Positions 1 to 9,398 of a DNA stretch of 64,000 nucleotides are shown in pieces. The notes below the pieces were generated by a model. That model did no database searches. It was not told where the DNA came from and saw nothing but the letters and a program-made list of their open reading frames with translations. Position 1 is the first letter of the stretch, and every line of letters starts with the position of its first letter. The stretch covers positions 37,624 to 101,623 of the forward strand of contig NZ_FNOK01000035.1 in assembly GCF_900106995.1 (NCBI RefSeq). The letters run 5' to 3'. The position numbers were made by a program, and so were the translations under genes. Source of the DNA: Saccharopolyspora shandongensis (GTDB lineage Bacteria; Actinomycetota; Actinomycetes; Mycobacteriales; Pseudonocardiaceae).

Positions 1-2
1 TG

Positions 3-1583
3 GCACGGGCGCAGCTCGGCGCGACCAGCGCCCGGGCCGACATGCTGCGCTTCCTGCACGTGATCGCACTGCAGTGGGCGGGGCACGGCGCCGATGCCGA
101 GGCTGCGGCCCGCTCGGCGTTGGCCCAGAACCGCACCCCCGCCCTCACCGCCCAGCTGCGCTGGTCGATCGCCCGCGGCTGCATCCTGCAAGGAAACGTG
201 CGCGGCGCGACCGAAGCGACGGAAGCAACCATCTCCGCTGGTGCGCTCGACCCGGTCGAACTCGGCAGAATGCACGCGGCACTCGCGCAGTACTCCTACC
301 TCCTGGGAAATGCCGAAGACTCGACGCGCAACGCCGAGGCAGCCCTTCGGCTCGGCGAGCAGACCGGTGACTCCTACACCGTGGCGGCAGGTCAGCACCT
401 GCTCGGCTCCAGAAAACTGGAGACCGGGGATCCGGCGGGCGCCCTCACACTCGTGACCGCGGCCCGCTCGTCTTGGGGCGATCAGGAATTCGGCCCGGAC
501 AGCGACGACCTCGGAATCCAGCTGCTGCAGGCGAACTGCCTGCTGGAGCTGGACCAACTGGACGCGGCCGAGCAATGCCTGCGCGAGGGATTGCCGGCCT
601 CCGAGGCCTGCGGTAGTCCGGCCTTGCCGTGGTACTCCGCCGTCTCCGCGCGAATCGCCTACGAACAGGGTAGCTGGGAGGACGGGCTCGCCGAGATCCA
701 GGCCGGCCACGAGCCGGCTGATCCGTTCGGCCAACAGGCCGCGCTGCGCATGCAGGAGGCGCTGATCCGGATCCACCGGGACGAACCGCTTGCACCGCTG
801 CGCTTCCCCGAAGTCGCCGGCCCGGCCTACCTTTACGAGTACCTCTACCGGTGGGCGCTGGCGCTGGACGCGGAGCGGGCCGGCAGTCCGGAGACCGCGC
901 TGGCGCTGCATCTCGCCCACACCAGGCAGGCGACGGACAAACGAGGCCAGGCCGCACTGGTCCACCACACCTGGGTCGATTTGGCCCGGGTCGCGATCAC
1001 CGTGGACGATCGCGGGGTGCTCGACGAGTTGGTGCCGCCCGCACGGGACTGGCAGCGGCGGTGCCCGACGCCGGTGAAAAGCGGCCTGGTGGCCGTGCTG
1101 CGCGGCGGCGCAGCAGGCGATCCGGAGCTGCTGGCGGCGGGAGCGCGTGACTTCCAGGACGGAGGCCGCCCGCTGCTGGCCGGGCAGGCTTGGGAAATCA
1201 CGGCGTATGTCGCCGCGGCGGCGGATGTCAAGGCCGACGCGTTGGCAGCGCTCGAAAAAGCGGTCAGCGCCTTCCAGGAGCTCGATGCGCGTTGGGATCT
1301 GCGTCGCGTCGAGCAGTGGGCGCGGAGTTCGGGCCTTCGGCGCAAGCGGCGGTCGGCGAACCGGCCGACCACCGGTTGGGACTCGTTGACACCAACGGAA
1401 GTTCGCGTCGCGCTGCTGGTGGCCGAGGGGCTGTCCAATCCGGACATCGCGAGCAGGCTGAAGGTGTCCCGCCGGACGATCCAGTCCCACGTCTCCAGCG
1501 TGCTGGCCAAACTCGACTGCCGGTCCAGGGTGGAACTGGCCGTCATCGCCAGCAAGCACCGCCCGCAGCAGGCGGAGGGCTGA
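3..1583 (+). CDS. LAL-type LuxR transcriptional regulator, C-terminal part (5' truncated by window edge)
   Basis: The reading frame is open back to the first bases of the window (no stop before the ATG at 42), so this is most likely the C-terminal part of a large ATP-binding LuxR regulator whose ATPase domain lies outside. What is visible is about 400 residues of TPR-like alpha-helical repeat (Ala/Leu-rich, motifs such as AEAALRLGEQTG) followed by a LuxR/FixJ helix-turn-helix in the last 65 residues, with SLTPTEVRVALLVAEGLSN and SRRTIQSHVSSVLAKL as the recognition region. The family controls transcription, usually as an activator. The C-terminus closely parallels the full-length LAL protein at 58682-61555 (both have TTGWDSLTPTE...NPDIA...SRRTI...HVS..LAKL...SRVE.AVIA), so the two are paralogs at either end of the secretion region. 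An ATG start at 42 as a short stand-alone regulator cannot be excluded. Confidence 0.85.
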   Translation, partial: ARAQLGATSARADMLRFLHVIALQWAGHGADAEAAARSALAQNRTPALTAQLRWSIARGCILQGNVRGATEATEATISAGALDPVELGRMHAALAQYSYLLGNAEDSTRNAEAALRLGEQTGDSYTVAAGQHLLGSRKLETGDPAGALTLVTAARSSWGDQEFGPDSDDLGIQLLQANCLLELDQLDAAEQCLREGLPASEACGSPALPWYSAVSARIAYEQGSWEDGLAEIQAGHEPADPFGQQAALRMQEALIRIHRDEPLAPLRFPEVAGPAYLYEYLYRWALALDAERAGSPETALALHLAHTRQATDKRGQAALVHHTWVDLARVAITVDDRGVLDELVPPARDWQRRCPTPVKSGLVAVLRGGAAGDPELLAAGARDFQDGGRPLLAGQAWEITAYVAAAADVKADALAALEKAVSAFQELDARWDLRRVEQWARSSGLRRKRRSANRPTTGWDSLTPTEVRVALLVAEGLSNPDIASRLKVSRRTIQSHVSSVLAKLDCRSRVELAVIASKHRPQQAEG

Positions 1584-1586
1584 CAC

Positions 1587-1604
1587 CGGCCGTGGGCTCG
1601 GCCG
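1587..1604. terminator. Possible weak hairpin between convergent genes
   Basis: A 6-bp stem (CGGCCG / CGGCCG) with a 6-nt loop lies just after the regulator stop and before the 3' end of the convergent AAA+ gene. There is no T-tract, so it would be an unusual terminator. It is reported only because it is the sole hairpin I see in the 93-bp convergent gap. Confidence 0.2.
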
Positions 1605-1676
1605 CGAACAAAGCAGTGCAATGCGCGCGACAACGAAACGAGCCGTTCCTCCGGGGGTTCCGGCAGCTCTGAGGCG

Positions 1677-4600
1677 TCACGCGCTGGCGACCTCGCCCGC
1701 GCCGGGCACGTCTTCCGGCAGTAGCAGGCACAGGTCTTCCAGTGTCGGCGAGGCGGTCAACCGCAGCCGCTTCGCGTGGCGGGTCACCGCCGCGTCCATC
1801 ACCTGCCGCGCATACCGGCCGTTGCCGAACGACGGACCACGCTGCGCGGCCACGAAATGCGAACGCAACGCCGCGACCGTCGGCCCGGTGCACTCATAAC
1901 CCGCCGACGCGGCATGCTGGGTGACGATCGTGACCAGCTCATCATTGCTGTAGTCAGCGAACCTGACACGCTGGGAAAACCTGGACGACAAACCCGGGTT
2001 CGCCGCCAGGAACTCCTCCATCTGCTCCTCATACCCGGCTGCGACGACCACCACCTCGTCGCGGTGGTCCTCCATCAGCTTCACGAGGGTGTCGATGGCT
2101 TCCTGCCCGAAATCCCCACCCGTGGATCGCTTCACCGACAGCGTGTACGCCTCGTCGATGAACAGCACCCCGCCACGCGCCCGATCGAACGCCTCGGTCG
2201 TCCGATGCGCCGTGTGACCGATGTACTCACCCACCAGATCCGCCCGGCCCACCTCGACCACCTGCCCACGCGCCAGAATCCCCAACGCAGCCAGAATCTC
2301 GCCATAAAGCCGCGCGATGGTCGTCTTACCCGTACCAGGCGGCCCACCGAAGATCAGATGCCTACTCAACGACGGCACCGGCAGCCCCGCCGCCTGACGC
2401 TGCCGGGCCGAAGCGAGCAAGTCGACCATGTTGCCGACCTCCTGCTTGACATCACCAAGCCCCACCATCTGGTGCAACTTGTTCAACAGCAGATCCACCT
2501 TCGCCATGTCGGTGTTCGCCGCACCCGCCCCGACACCACTGCCGGGCAGCGCACCGATATCCTCCGGCAGCAACCGCGTCATCGCCACCGGATTCAGATC
2601 AGGGTCATCGGCCAGCCGGTACGCCTGACGCCCGATCATCTCCTCGAACACCTTCCTCGCGGTACGCCCATTACCGAAGGACTCATCGCGCGGCAGCTTG
2701 TCGAAATAGGACAGCACCGCCTCCTTCGTCTCGAACTCCAAGCGGTAGTCGTTGGCCCGGCACATGCCCTCGACGATCGTGACCAACTCCGCCGAGGAGT
2801 AATCGGCGAACTCGATCGTCCGGGAGAACCGGGAACCAAGACCCGGGTTGGTCGCCAGGAACTTGCGCATCTCAAGGGTGTAGCCCGCAACGATCACCAC
2901 AACATCGTCCCGGTGGTCCTCCATCAGCTTGACCAGGGTGTCCACCGCCTCCTGCCCGAAATCCGGGCCACTGCCACCAGAAGCCGACAGCGTGTAAGCC
3001 TCGTCGATGAACAGCACCCCACCCAACGCCTTCTCAAAGCACTCCGACGTCTTCAACGCCGTGCCACCGACGACACTGGCCACCAGATCAGCGCGCCCCA
3101 CCTCGATCAACTGCCCAGAGCGCAACACCCCCAGCTCCGCCAGAATCTTGCCGTACAGCCGGGCAACCGTCGTCTTACCCGTACCAGGAGCACCGGCGAA
3201 CACCAGATGCCTGCTCATCGGCGGCATCGGCAAACCGACCGCCGCCCGCTTCTCAGCCATCTGCTCCAACCGCGTCAACACCTCCACCTCACGCTTCACA
3301 TCAGTGAGCCCGACCAACACATCCAGCTCACCCAACAGCTCGCCGAGCCGCCCCTCGGACCTGCGTTTGACCGGCGGTTCCGAGCCGGCGTCCGCCTTCG
3401 GCGGGGCCACCGGCGGGGTGGAGGGCGTCCGCGAGCTGCCGAACCGCTGCGGTTCGGCAGCGATGTCGGCGGCGTCGGCGGACGAATCGCTTTCCGGATC
3501 GCCGTTCTGCCTGCTGGTGATCCCGCTGACCCGCAGGTTGTCGCGCCGGACGAGCACTTGGATGCCGGCGCCGCGGTTTTCGCGAGTGATGCAGTTGCGG
3601 ATGGTGATGGACTCGGTGGAGCCGACTGTGATGCCGTCGCCGCCGTTGCCGAAGATCTCGCAGCTGTCCAGGACGCCGGAGGAGCCCTCAGCCCATTCCA
3701 GGCCGGAATCTTCGCAGTCCCGGATCCTGGTCTGCTCCAGAGCCACCGAGGAGGCGCTGGCAGCCAGCAGGCCCCGCTGCCCCGCGGCGGAAAGCTCGCA
3801 GCCGCGCAGCACCGCTTGGCTCCCCGACACCAGCACGTTCGACTCGCCGCTGTCCGAGATGGTGACGCTGCGCAGGTCCGCGGACCCCTGCTCGGTGACC
3901 CTGAGCCCGGCGCCGCCCGCACCGGACACCACCACGTCTTCGGCCTCCAGGCTCGCCTTCCCGGTCAGCAGCATGCCGTCGGTGGCCGGTTTCGTCACGG
4001 TGCCGCCGACGATGGACACCGCCGCGGACCGGATCTCGATCGCGGATCCACCGGCTCGCTGCACGCTCAGGTCGCGGAAGGACGCGCTGCCGTTCTCGGT
4101 CACCACCACCGCCGTGGCGCCGGAGCCGTCCACCAGCAATTCGGCGAAGGACGGCGACGAGCCGGAGATCCACACACCTGCATCCCCGGATTCCACGACC
4201 GAGCAGTCGGTGAAGGTGCCACCGGAACCTTCCAGCACGTGCATGCCGTATCCGGCGGGCTGCCGGATACGGAGGCCCCGCACCTCGGGCGCGGCCTGCT
4301 GCATCAGCACCAGTCCCTGCGCTGCGGGGGATTCGACGACGCAGTTCTCCACCAGCGGCGCCGAACCCGACGCGATCAGCAGCCCGGCGCCGGCGGCCTC
4401 GGCGATCGTGGTCCCGATGAGACGCACCGCGCTGTGCCCCTCGACGACAACGGCGGGATTGCCGGTCCGCGCGATCCGGCAATCGCGCACCTCGCCCCGC
4501 GCGCGCTCGGCGGCCAGCACGGCGCTGCCCCCGGCATCGGTGATCGTGCAGTCGACGAACTGCGGGTTGGCGCCGGTGCGGATCACCACGGCGGCGGCAT

Positions 4601-5093
4601 TGAACCCGCTGAGCTTGCATCCGCCGAAGCGGCCCTCCGCGCCGTCGACCGCGATCACGCCGGCCCCGGTCGGGTTGCTGAATTCGGTGCCGTTGGCACT
4701 GGCCTCGGCCTGACCGTGCACGTAGAGCGCGGCGGCGGAGGATGCCTGGACCCGGCATTCCTCGAGCCGCAGGCGGCCCGTCGGCACGTCGATCGCCGAG
4801 GTTTCTGATCCACTGTGGACGACCGTGATGCCCGACAGGACGACGCTTTCCGCGGCCATCACGATCGCCGGATCGCCGCTGGACTCGATGCGGACCCCGC
4901 CGGGCGCGCCGGCCGCGGACAGCGTCACGTCCTGGCTCAGCTCGACCGACTCGGCGTACGTGCCGGGCTGGATCGAGATGACGTCGCCACTGGTCGCCGC
5001 CGCCACCGCGTCACCAATGGTGCGGAAGGAGTCCGGGTCCGTCGCCGAGACCGAAAGCATCGTCCTGGTGTGGCTCATCTTCGCCCCAGTCAT
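1677..5093 (-). CDS. Right-handed beta-helix protein fused to two CbxX/EccA-type AAA+ ATPase domains
   Basis: 1138 aa. Residues about 20-520 are a long series of short beta-strand repeats (patterns such as GAGVIAVDGAEG and SAVLAAERARGEVRDCRI) typical of right-handed parallel beta-helix (PbH1/NosD-like) folds. After a polar linker come two AAA+ modules. The first has Walker A GAPGTGKTT near residue 635 and Walker B VLFIDEAYTL near 693; the second has GGPPGTGKTT near 917 and VLFIDEAYTL near 976. Both carry SRF/SRT arginine-finger-like motifs. The AAA+ type is CbxX/CfqX/SpoVK, the same as EccA of ESX systems, which acts in the cytosol on secretion substrates. The gene overlaps the preceding one by ATGA (start 5093). 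A second ATG at 5078 (Met6) has a GGGG-type ribosome site and is an alternative start. By position it is the EccA-like chaperone ATPase of this T7SS (inference); the beta-helix may be a substrate-recognition arm. Confidence 0.88.
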   Translation of the reverse strand: MTGAKMSHTRTMLSVSATDPDSFRTIGDAVAAATSGDVISIQPGTYAESVELSQDVTLSAAGAPGGVRIESSGDPAIVMAAESVVLSGITVVHSGSETSAIDVPTGRLRLEECRVQASSAAALYVHGQAEASANGTEFSNPTGAGVIAVDGAEGRFGGCKLSGFNAAAVVIRTGANPQFVDCTITDAGGSAVLAAERARGEVRDCRIARTGNPAVVVEGHSAVRLIGTTIAEAAGAGLLIASGSAPLVENCVVESPAAQGLVLMQQAAPEVRGLRIRQPAGYGMHVLEGSGGTFTDCSVVESGDAGVWISGSSPSFAELLVDGSGATAVVVTENGSASFRDLSVQRAGGSAIEIRSAAVSIVGGTVTKPATDGMLLTGKASLEAEDVVVSGAGGAGLRVTEQGSADLRSVTISDSGESNVLVSGSQAVLRGCELSAAGQRGLLAASASSVALEQTRIRDCEDSGLEWAEGSSGVLDSCEIFGNGGDGITVGSTESITIRNCITRENRGAGIQVLVRRDNLRVSGITSRQNGDPESDSSADAADIAAEPQRFGSSRTPSTPPVAPPKADAGSEPPVKRRSEGRLGELLGELDVLVGLTDVKREVEVLTRLEQMAEKRAAVGLPMPPMSRHLVFAGAPGTGKTTVARLYGKILAELGVLRSGQLIEVGRADLVASVVGGTALKTSECFEKALGGVLFIDEAYTLSASGGSGPDFGQEAVDTLVKLMEDHRDDVVVIVAGYTLEMRKFLATNPGLGSRFSRTIEFADYSSAELVTIVEGMCRANDYRLEFETKEAVLSYFDKLPRDESFGNGRTARKVFEEMIGRQAYRLADDPDLNPVAMTRLLPEDIGALPGSGVGAGAANTDMAKVDLLLNKLHQMVGLGDVKQEVGNMVDLLASARQRQAAGLPVPSLSRHLIFGGPPGTGKTTIARLYGEILAALGILARGQVVEVGRADLVGEYIGHTAHRTTEAFDRARGGVLFIDEAYTLSVKRSTGGDFGQEAIDTLVKLMEDHRDEVVVVAAGYEEQMEEFLAANPGLSSRFSQRVRFADYSNDELVTIVTQHAASAGYECTGPTVAALRSHFVAAQRGPSFGNGRYARQVMDAAVTRHAKRLRLTASPTLEDLCLLLPEDVPGAGEVASA

Positions 5094-6058
5094 TCTTCAG
5101 TCGCGGTCAGGGACAAAGCATCGCGCACGCAATGCAGATCGAGCTTGCTCAGCCCGGATGGCGGCGCCCCGGCGGCGGCCACGTGCGCGACGAGATCGGG
5201 ATCGGGCTCCAGCCAGTGCCGTTCGAGGTAGTGGCAGACCGCGTCGTTCCAGATCCAGGTGCCATCGGACCGGAAGTTCAGCGCTACCACGGCACCCTGG
5301 TCCGGGTCGAGCACGTCGTCCATCCGGCCGTCGGTGGCGAGCACCACCGGCCCGGCCCGCAGGTAGGCCAGCAGCCGATCCCGTTCCGCCTGGTCCAGGC
5401 GGTGGTGATCGGGGCGGAAGAACGGGGTGCCCGCCGTGTCGGTGCCGTCGAAGACCCTCGCGAGATGTGCTCGCGGCGGCGCCGCGGTCCAGGTCAGCTC
5501 GGCGACCGCCAGGGCCGCCTCGTGGTAACCGGTCAGCTCCGCACCTTCCGCGAACACCTCGACCCGCGGCGTCTGCCCGGCCTCGGCCAGGCGGTGCTGG
5601 ATCTCGGCGGTCAGCTCGACGACGTCGGCGTCCGCAGCGGCCTCGCCCAGATAGACCACATCGCCCGCGGCCCGGGCGGGTGCATCGATGTCCTTCGAGA
5701 GCCGAATGGCCCGCCACAGGGCTCGAAGGCCGCCAACGCCGTCCGCGGCCCGGACCGCAGCAGCGTCCCCGGCAGGACTGTCCACTGTGGTGTTCCTGAC
5801 GAACCGCCATGTCACGGGGTTCTCCGGTCTCGGGGTGCTCGCCAACGGCCCCGGATCGACTCCGTGCTCGGCGGCCAACCCGGCGAGCATTTCCTGCTCC
5901 CATTCGGACAGTGCGAATCCGCCCGCGATCAGCACATCGGCGATCTCGTCCAGCTCGTCATCTGCGAGGCAGGTCCGCAAGCCCGCCAGTTCGGCGTCGG
6001 GAACCCTCCCGGCGAGATTCAGCAGCAGCCGATGCACCTCCGACCGCTCGACGCTCAC
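5090..6058 (-). CDS. Uncharacterised 322-aa protein, middle gene of AAA+ operon
   Basis: 322 aa, GTG start at 6058 overlapping the upstream stop (GTGA) and stop overlapping the AAA+ start (ATGA), so translation of all three genes is probably coupled. No signal peptide or membrane segment is evident. The N-terminal ~80 residues are helical and acidic; the middle is alpha/beta with no motif I recognise. The C-terminal ~70 residues have an aromatic patch (FRSDGTWIWNDAVCHYLERH) followed by PDPDLVAHV, a pattern I associate with conserved actinobacterial hypotheticals and some immunity-type proteins, without being able to name the family. Function unknown. Its setting between an ART-like protein and an EccA-like ATPase makes a T7SS accessory, substrate chaperone or immunity role possible (inference only). 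Confidence 0.75.
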   Translation of the reverse strand: MSVERSEVHRLLLNLAGRVPDAELAGLRTCLADDELDEIADVLIAGGFALSEWEQEMLAGLAAEHGVDPGPLASTPRPENPVTWRFVRNTTVDSPAGDAAAVRAADGVGGLRALWRAIRLSKDIDAPARAAGDVVYLGEAAADADVVELTAEIQHRLAEAGQTPRVEVFAEGAELTGYHEAALAVAELTWTAAPPRAHLARVFDGTDTAGTPFFRPDHHRLDQAERDRLLAYLRAGPVVLATDGRMDDVLDPDQGAVVALNFRSDGTWIWNDAVCHYLERHWLEPDPDLVAHVAAAGAPPSGLSKLDLHCVRDALSLTATEE

Positions 6059-9000
6059 CGCGCGCTCCCCGGTTCCGGGATTTCGAAGGGATTGGACGGT
6101 TCTCCCGGCAAGAAGGCGAACCGCGACCTGTCCGCATCGGAGAACACCGCCGCGGGCAGGCCGTCACGGGCCTTCGCCGCCGCGGTCAGCCGCGCCAGGA
6201 TCCGGTCGTCGTGGCGTTGCCGCGCCTCCTCCGAACGCTGCTTCCCCGTCTCGGCGAGCAACACCCGGGGACATTCGGCATCGACGTCCACCGCGAGCAC
6301 CCGGAACACCGTCGCGGGCAGGAACATGACGTCCGCGACGGCTGTTTCCTCGGTGAGCCCGCCGAGCCGTCGCGCGGTGACCGACCAGATCAGCACCTCG
6401 ACCGCGCCAGGAACGGCCGCAGTGGGATCGGATGCGCCCGCCATCGGCGCGGGCTCGAACAATTCGGTGCCGACCACGTAATCCCCGGCCCCGGTCGCGA
6501 TGTCCGGGCCACCGCGGACCACGACCCCCTGCAGAGACGGAAGCCGGCGTAGACCACCGACCAGGCAGGAGATGTACGGGAAGTGGACCGACGCGTCGCC
6601 GGCGCGGATCGCCTCGACCACCTCGACCTGGTCCGACGTCGCGAACACGCGGATGGCTGCGAGTTCCGTCATCATCGCGTCGTCGACCGATCCCCCGCCG
6701 CGCAGCCCGGGTCGCTCGGCCAGCAGTCGCGATACCGCCCTGGTCGCCGCGTCGTAGCGCCAGCCCAGCGACTTCCGGAACTGCTGGCGCTCCGCATCCG
6801 TGCCGACGTGGTCGGCCAGCATGAGCGGTCGAGCGGGCCCGGAGTCGTGTTGCGGCTCCGCCTCGGCTGCCTGTTCCGCTGCGGCGATACCAGGGGCCGG
6901 CGCGGGGTCGGGAACCTGATCGGCGACGGCGTCGGCAGGTTCCGTTGCGGCAGCAGATTCCTGGGCGACGGTGGGGTCTGCGGCGACGACGGCAGTGCCC
7001 GGTGTGGCGGCAGTGCCCGAGATCGCGACAGGGCGCGGCGTGGCCTCGGGTTCGGCTGTGGCGGGCTTCGGCGCCAACGTCGCGTAAACATCGGCGGCGG
7101 TGGACGTCGGCACCACCGCAGGCGGACCGGGAGCGGCCGCGGCCGGCCGGTGTTCCGCGACCGCCGGTTCCGCTACGCGGGATCGTTCGCGCTCCACCGC
7201 AGAGCCCAGAGCGGAAAGCCCCCGGTCGGCCGGCTGGTCGACGAGGGACTGGCGCGAGCTCCCGATCGGCGCCCGCACAGCCGTTGCGACAGGACCCGCC
7301 GAAGCGGCTGCGGGGTTGGCTGCTGCGAGGTTGGCGGCGGCCGGTTCGGACGGTTCCGGGGCGCCCGTGGTCTGGTCGGCCGATTCCGCAGCCTCCGCAA
7401 CGGGTTTCGCCGGCGGCTCGGCGGATTTCGGCCCCATACGTGGGGGCACTGCCGGCGCGAAGATCGGCACTTGCACCGAGGCGGTCGTGACGGGCAGCGC
7501 GGCCAGTCCCCCGCCTGCTGCGGGCGCGGTCGCCGGAGTGCTGAGCTCGGTAGCCGGTTCATCCTCCGCCGGCGCATTGCCGCGCGGAGAGCCCGGTCCC
7601 GCCGAATCCGGCTCGCCCTCGGGATCCCGCGTGGTCGCAGCGCCACCGTCGCGCCATCCGTCTCCCGACGGCCGCATCCGGCCGTCGGCATCGATCGCGA
7701 CGTGCACCGACGGCCGGAACCGGACATCGGGATGCGCCGGAGGTTCCGGTGCGGGCCCGGCAGCGACCGGCTCGGGGGGGTTTCCGGTCGCTGCCGGGCC
7801 ATGACCGGCAGCGACCGGAAGAGGTCTGATCGCTGCCGGAGCGGGTTCGGCAGCGACCAGACGGGGGTTGGCCGCAGCCGGGATGGGTCCGGCAGCGACC
7901 GCAGGGGGGTCGATCGCTGCCGAGTCGGGGGGAACAACAGAAGCCGAAGCCACCGGCAGATCTGTCACTACCGGCAGCACCTCGGTGGCCGATGAGTCCC
8001 ACGGGTGCGCCTCACCGCCGGTGACCGAGGCGGCTGGGATGACCGCTGGGCCGGGGCCCGACGCGGTGAGCACGTGCACCCCGAGGCTCAGCGCGCGGCC
8101 GAGCCCGGCGAGATAGCCCGGGGCGGCGTGCGGGGTGGCGACCAGCCGCAGCCGTGCGCGGGTTTCCGCGGGCAGCAGCCGAACCATGCGCTCGACCGTC
8201 GTCAGCACTCGGCCGGGCGGCGGGCCCGCCGCTGCGGTGACCACCAGGTTCACCACTTCCGGATCGGTCGCTAGGCGCGAGGCGACCGGATCCACCGGGG
8301 TGCGCACGGGCCGCACCAGCAACCCGGACGGCAGCACGTCGACCAACCAGCCGTCCTGCAGCCAGTACGCGCCGACTCCCGCGCCGACCATTCCCGGCAG
8401 GGGCTGGACCCAATTGCGCGGGAGCGGCGGAACGCCCGGCCGGTGCAGGCTCTCAAGGACGAACGGCAGCCAGGCCCGTTGCCCGGCCGCGTCCAGCGAC
8501 TTCCACGTCTTCGCGCCGTCCGGGAGGTACTGCGGGACGGCGTGGCAGCAGTGGACCGGGATGCCGAGCAGGTCGGCGAGCCGCTGCGCCAGCGGCCGGG
8601 CGGGGTCCGGTTCGGGGCCGTAGCAGATCAGCCCGAGCGTCTGGCGCAACTTGCCGGGCAGGGCCGCGACCAGCCCCGCGAGCGCCTCCAGGCCGGGCTG
8701 TTCCTCACCGGGAGCCCCCACCACGATGGCGAGCCGGGCGCCGGACACCGGCACGCCGTAAGCCATGTCGGACATCGGTCGCATGACCGCGCCGGCGGCC
8801 CGGACCCACAGCCCGGCGGGGATCGAGGTGATGCTGATGCGGGGATCGGCGGCACGGCTGCGCAGCGTCTCGGACAGCGGGCCCTGCCAGGAGGGGATGG
8901 GATGGCGCGGGCCGGTGTGGGTCTTGTGCTTGCCCGGCCGGAAACCGACCCAGCCGGTGGCCTCGCCGACCGAGAACAACTCCCCGCCGGGCAGCATGAG

Positions 9001-9339
9001 GAGGTTCCCGTCCGGGGCCACGACCTCGACGTTCAGCCGCTCGGAAAGGCGCGCGGCCAACGGAGCCCGGCCGTCGGGGCCGGCCAGGCCGGAGCGACCG
9101 ACCAGCAGCCGAATTCCCGGCATCGGGCCGGAGTCACCGGGGCGCAACTGTGTCTGGAGGTCGGCCAGCACCTCGTGTTCGAGCTGGTCGAAGGCTTCGA
9201 GCGCGGTGTGGTCGATGAAAACTCGGGCACGACTGTCGTCGGCCGCGTGCCTGGCGGCCATGCCCGCGCCGGCGACCTGCGTGTCCGCGGATCGCACCAC
9301 AACGCCCGCGCCGTTCCGTTCGACGACCAACGCGCCCAT
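6055..9339 (-). CDS. 1094-aa protein: conserved N-terminal region, Pro/Ala-rich linker, ART-like C-terminal domain
   Basis: First gene of the three-gene operon. ATG at 9339 is preceded by a strong AAGGAGGAAG ribosome site. Residues 1-~450 form a globular region with a motif APDGNLLMLPGGELFSVG followed by GWVGFRPGKHK, and further alpha/beta segments. Residues ~460-860 are low-complexity Pro/Ala/Val (repeats of PVAAGP and PAPAA). Residues ~870-1094 resemble the ART fold: GLRRLPSLQGVVVRGG, then EPAPMAGAS, VEVLIWSVTARRLGG, and VMFLPATVFRVLAVD...VLLAE. In active relatives the acidic residue sits before the FPPGTRFRV-like strand; here it is Asp in a changed context, so activity is doubtful. The same degenerate fold occurs inside the giant protein (41900-42750 and 23080-23900), which links this gene to the effector. 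Role unknown: an effector relative, chaperone or toxin-neutralising homolog are all open. Confidence 0.78.
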   Translation of the reverse strand: MGALVVERNGAGVVVRSADTQVAGAGMAARHAADDSRARVFIDHTALEAFDQLEHEVLADLQTQLRPGDSGPMPGIRLLVGRSGLAGPDGRAPLAARLSERLNVEVVAPDGNLLMLPGGELFSVGEATGWVGFRPGKHKTHTGPRHPIPSWQGPLSETLRSRAADPRISITSIPAGLWVRAAGAVMRPMSDMAYGVPVSGARLAIVVGAPGEEQPGLEALAGLVAALPGKLRQTLGLICYGPEPDPARPLAQRLADLLGIPVHCCHAVPQYLPDGAKTWKSLDAAGQRAWLPFVLESLHRPGVPPLPRNWVQPLPGMVGAGVGAYWLQDGWLVDVLPSGLLVRPVRTPVDPVASRLATDPEVVNLVVTAAAGPPPGRVLTTVERMVRLLPAETRARLRLVATPHAAPGYLAGLGRALSLGVHVLTASGPGPAVIPAASVTGGEAHPWDSSATEVLPVVTDLPVASASVVPPDSAAIDPPAVAAGPIPAAANPRLVAAEPAPAAIRPLPVAAGHGPAATGNPPEPVAAGPAPEPPAHPDVRFRPSVHVAIDADGRMRPSGDGWRDGGAATTRDPEGEPDSAGPGSPRGNAPAEDEPATELSTPATAPAAGGGLAALPVTTASVQVPIFAPAVPPRMGPKSAEPPAKPVAEAAESADQTTGAPEPSEPAAANLAAANPAAASAGPVATAVRAPIGSSRQSLVDQPADRGLSALGSAVERERSRVAEPAVAEHRPAAAAPGPPAVVPTSTAADVYATLAPKPATAEPEATPRPVAISGTAATPGTAVVAADPTVAQESAAATEPADAVADQVPDPAPAPGIAAAEQAAEAEPQHDSGPARPLMLADHVGTDAERQQFRKSLGWRYDAATRAVSRLLAERPGLRGGGSVDDAMMTELAAIRVFATSDQVEVVEAIRAGDASVHFPYISCLVGGLRRLPSLQGVVVRGGPDIATGAGDYVVGTELFEPAPMAGASDPTAAVPGAVEVLIWSVTARRLGGLTEETAVADVMFLPATVFRVLAVDVDAECPRVLLAETGKQRSEEARQRHDDRILARLTAAAKARDGLPAAVFSDADRSRFAFLPGEPSNPFEIPEPGSAR
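7754..7800. repeat. Perfect 17-bp inverted repeat inside coding sequence
   Basis: The left arm (7754-7770) and right arm (7784-7800) are exact reverse complements (GGCCCGGCAGCGACCGG and its complement) separated by 13 nt. Several imperfect copies of the core GGCAGCGACCGG occur in both orientations between about 7800 and 7930. They encode the Pro/Ala-rich linker of the 1094-aa protein. Confidence 0.85.
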
Positions 9340-9382
9340 CGGCTTCCTCCTTCCGGAACGCCCTAAATCTCTTACGTCTGCC

Positions 9383-9398
9383 GAACCAGATCCGGTTC
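9383..9398. promoter_or_regulatory. Near-perfect 16-bp palindrome upstream of the three-gene operon
   Basis: GAACCAGATCCGGTTC (GAACC-n-GATC-n-GGTTC) lies 44 bp upstream of the ATG at 9339. On the minus strand a TTGAAC hexamer overlaps one arm, so it could be an operator at the promoter of the 9339->1677 operon. No regulator can be assigned. It may be chance. Confidence 0.3.

Noticed and set aside
1776..4808. 1010-codon plus-strand frame
   Set aside because: Shadow of the beta-helix/AAA+ gene; the minus strand has Walker motifs and coupled starts.
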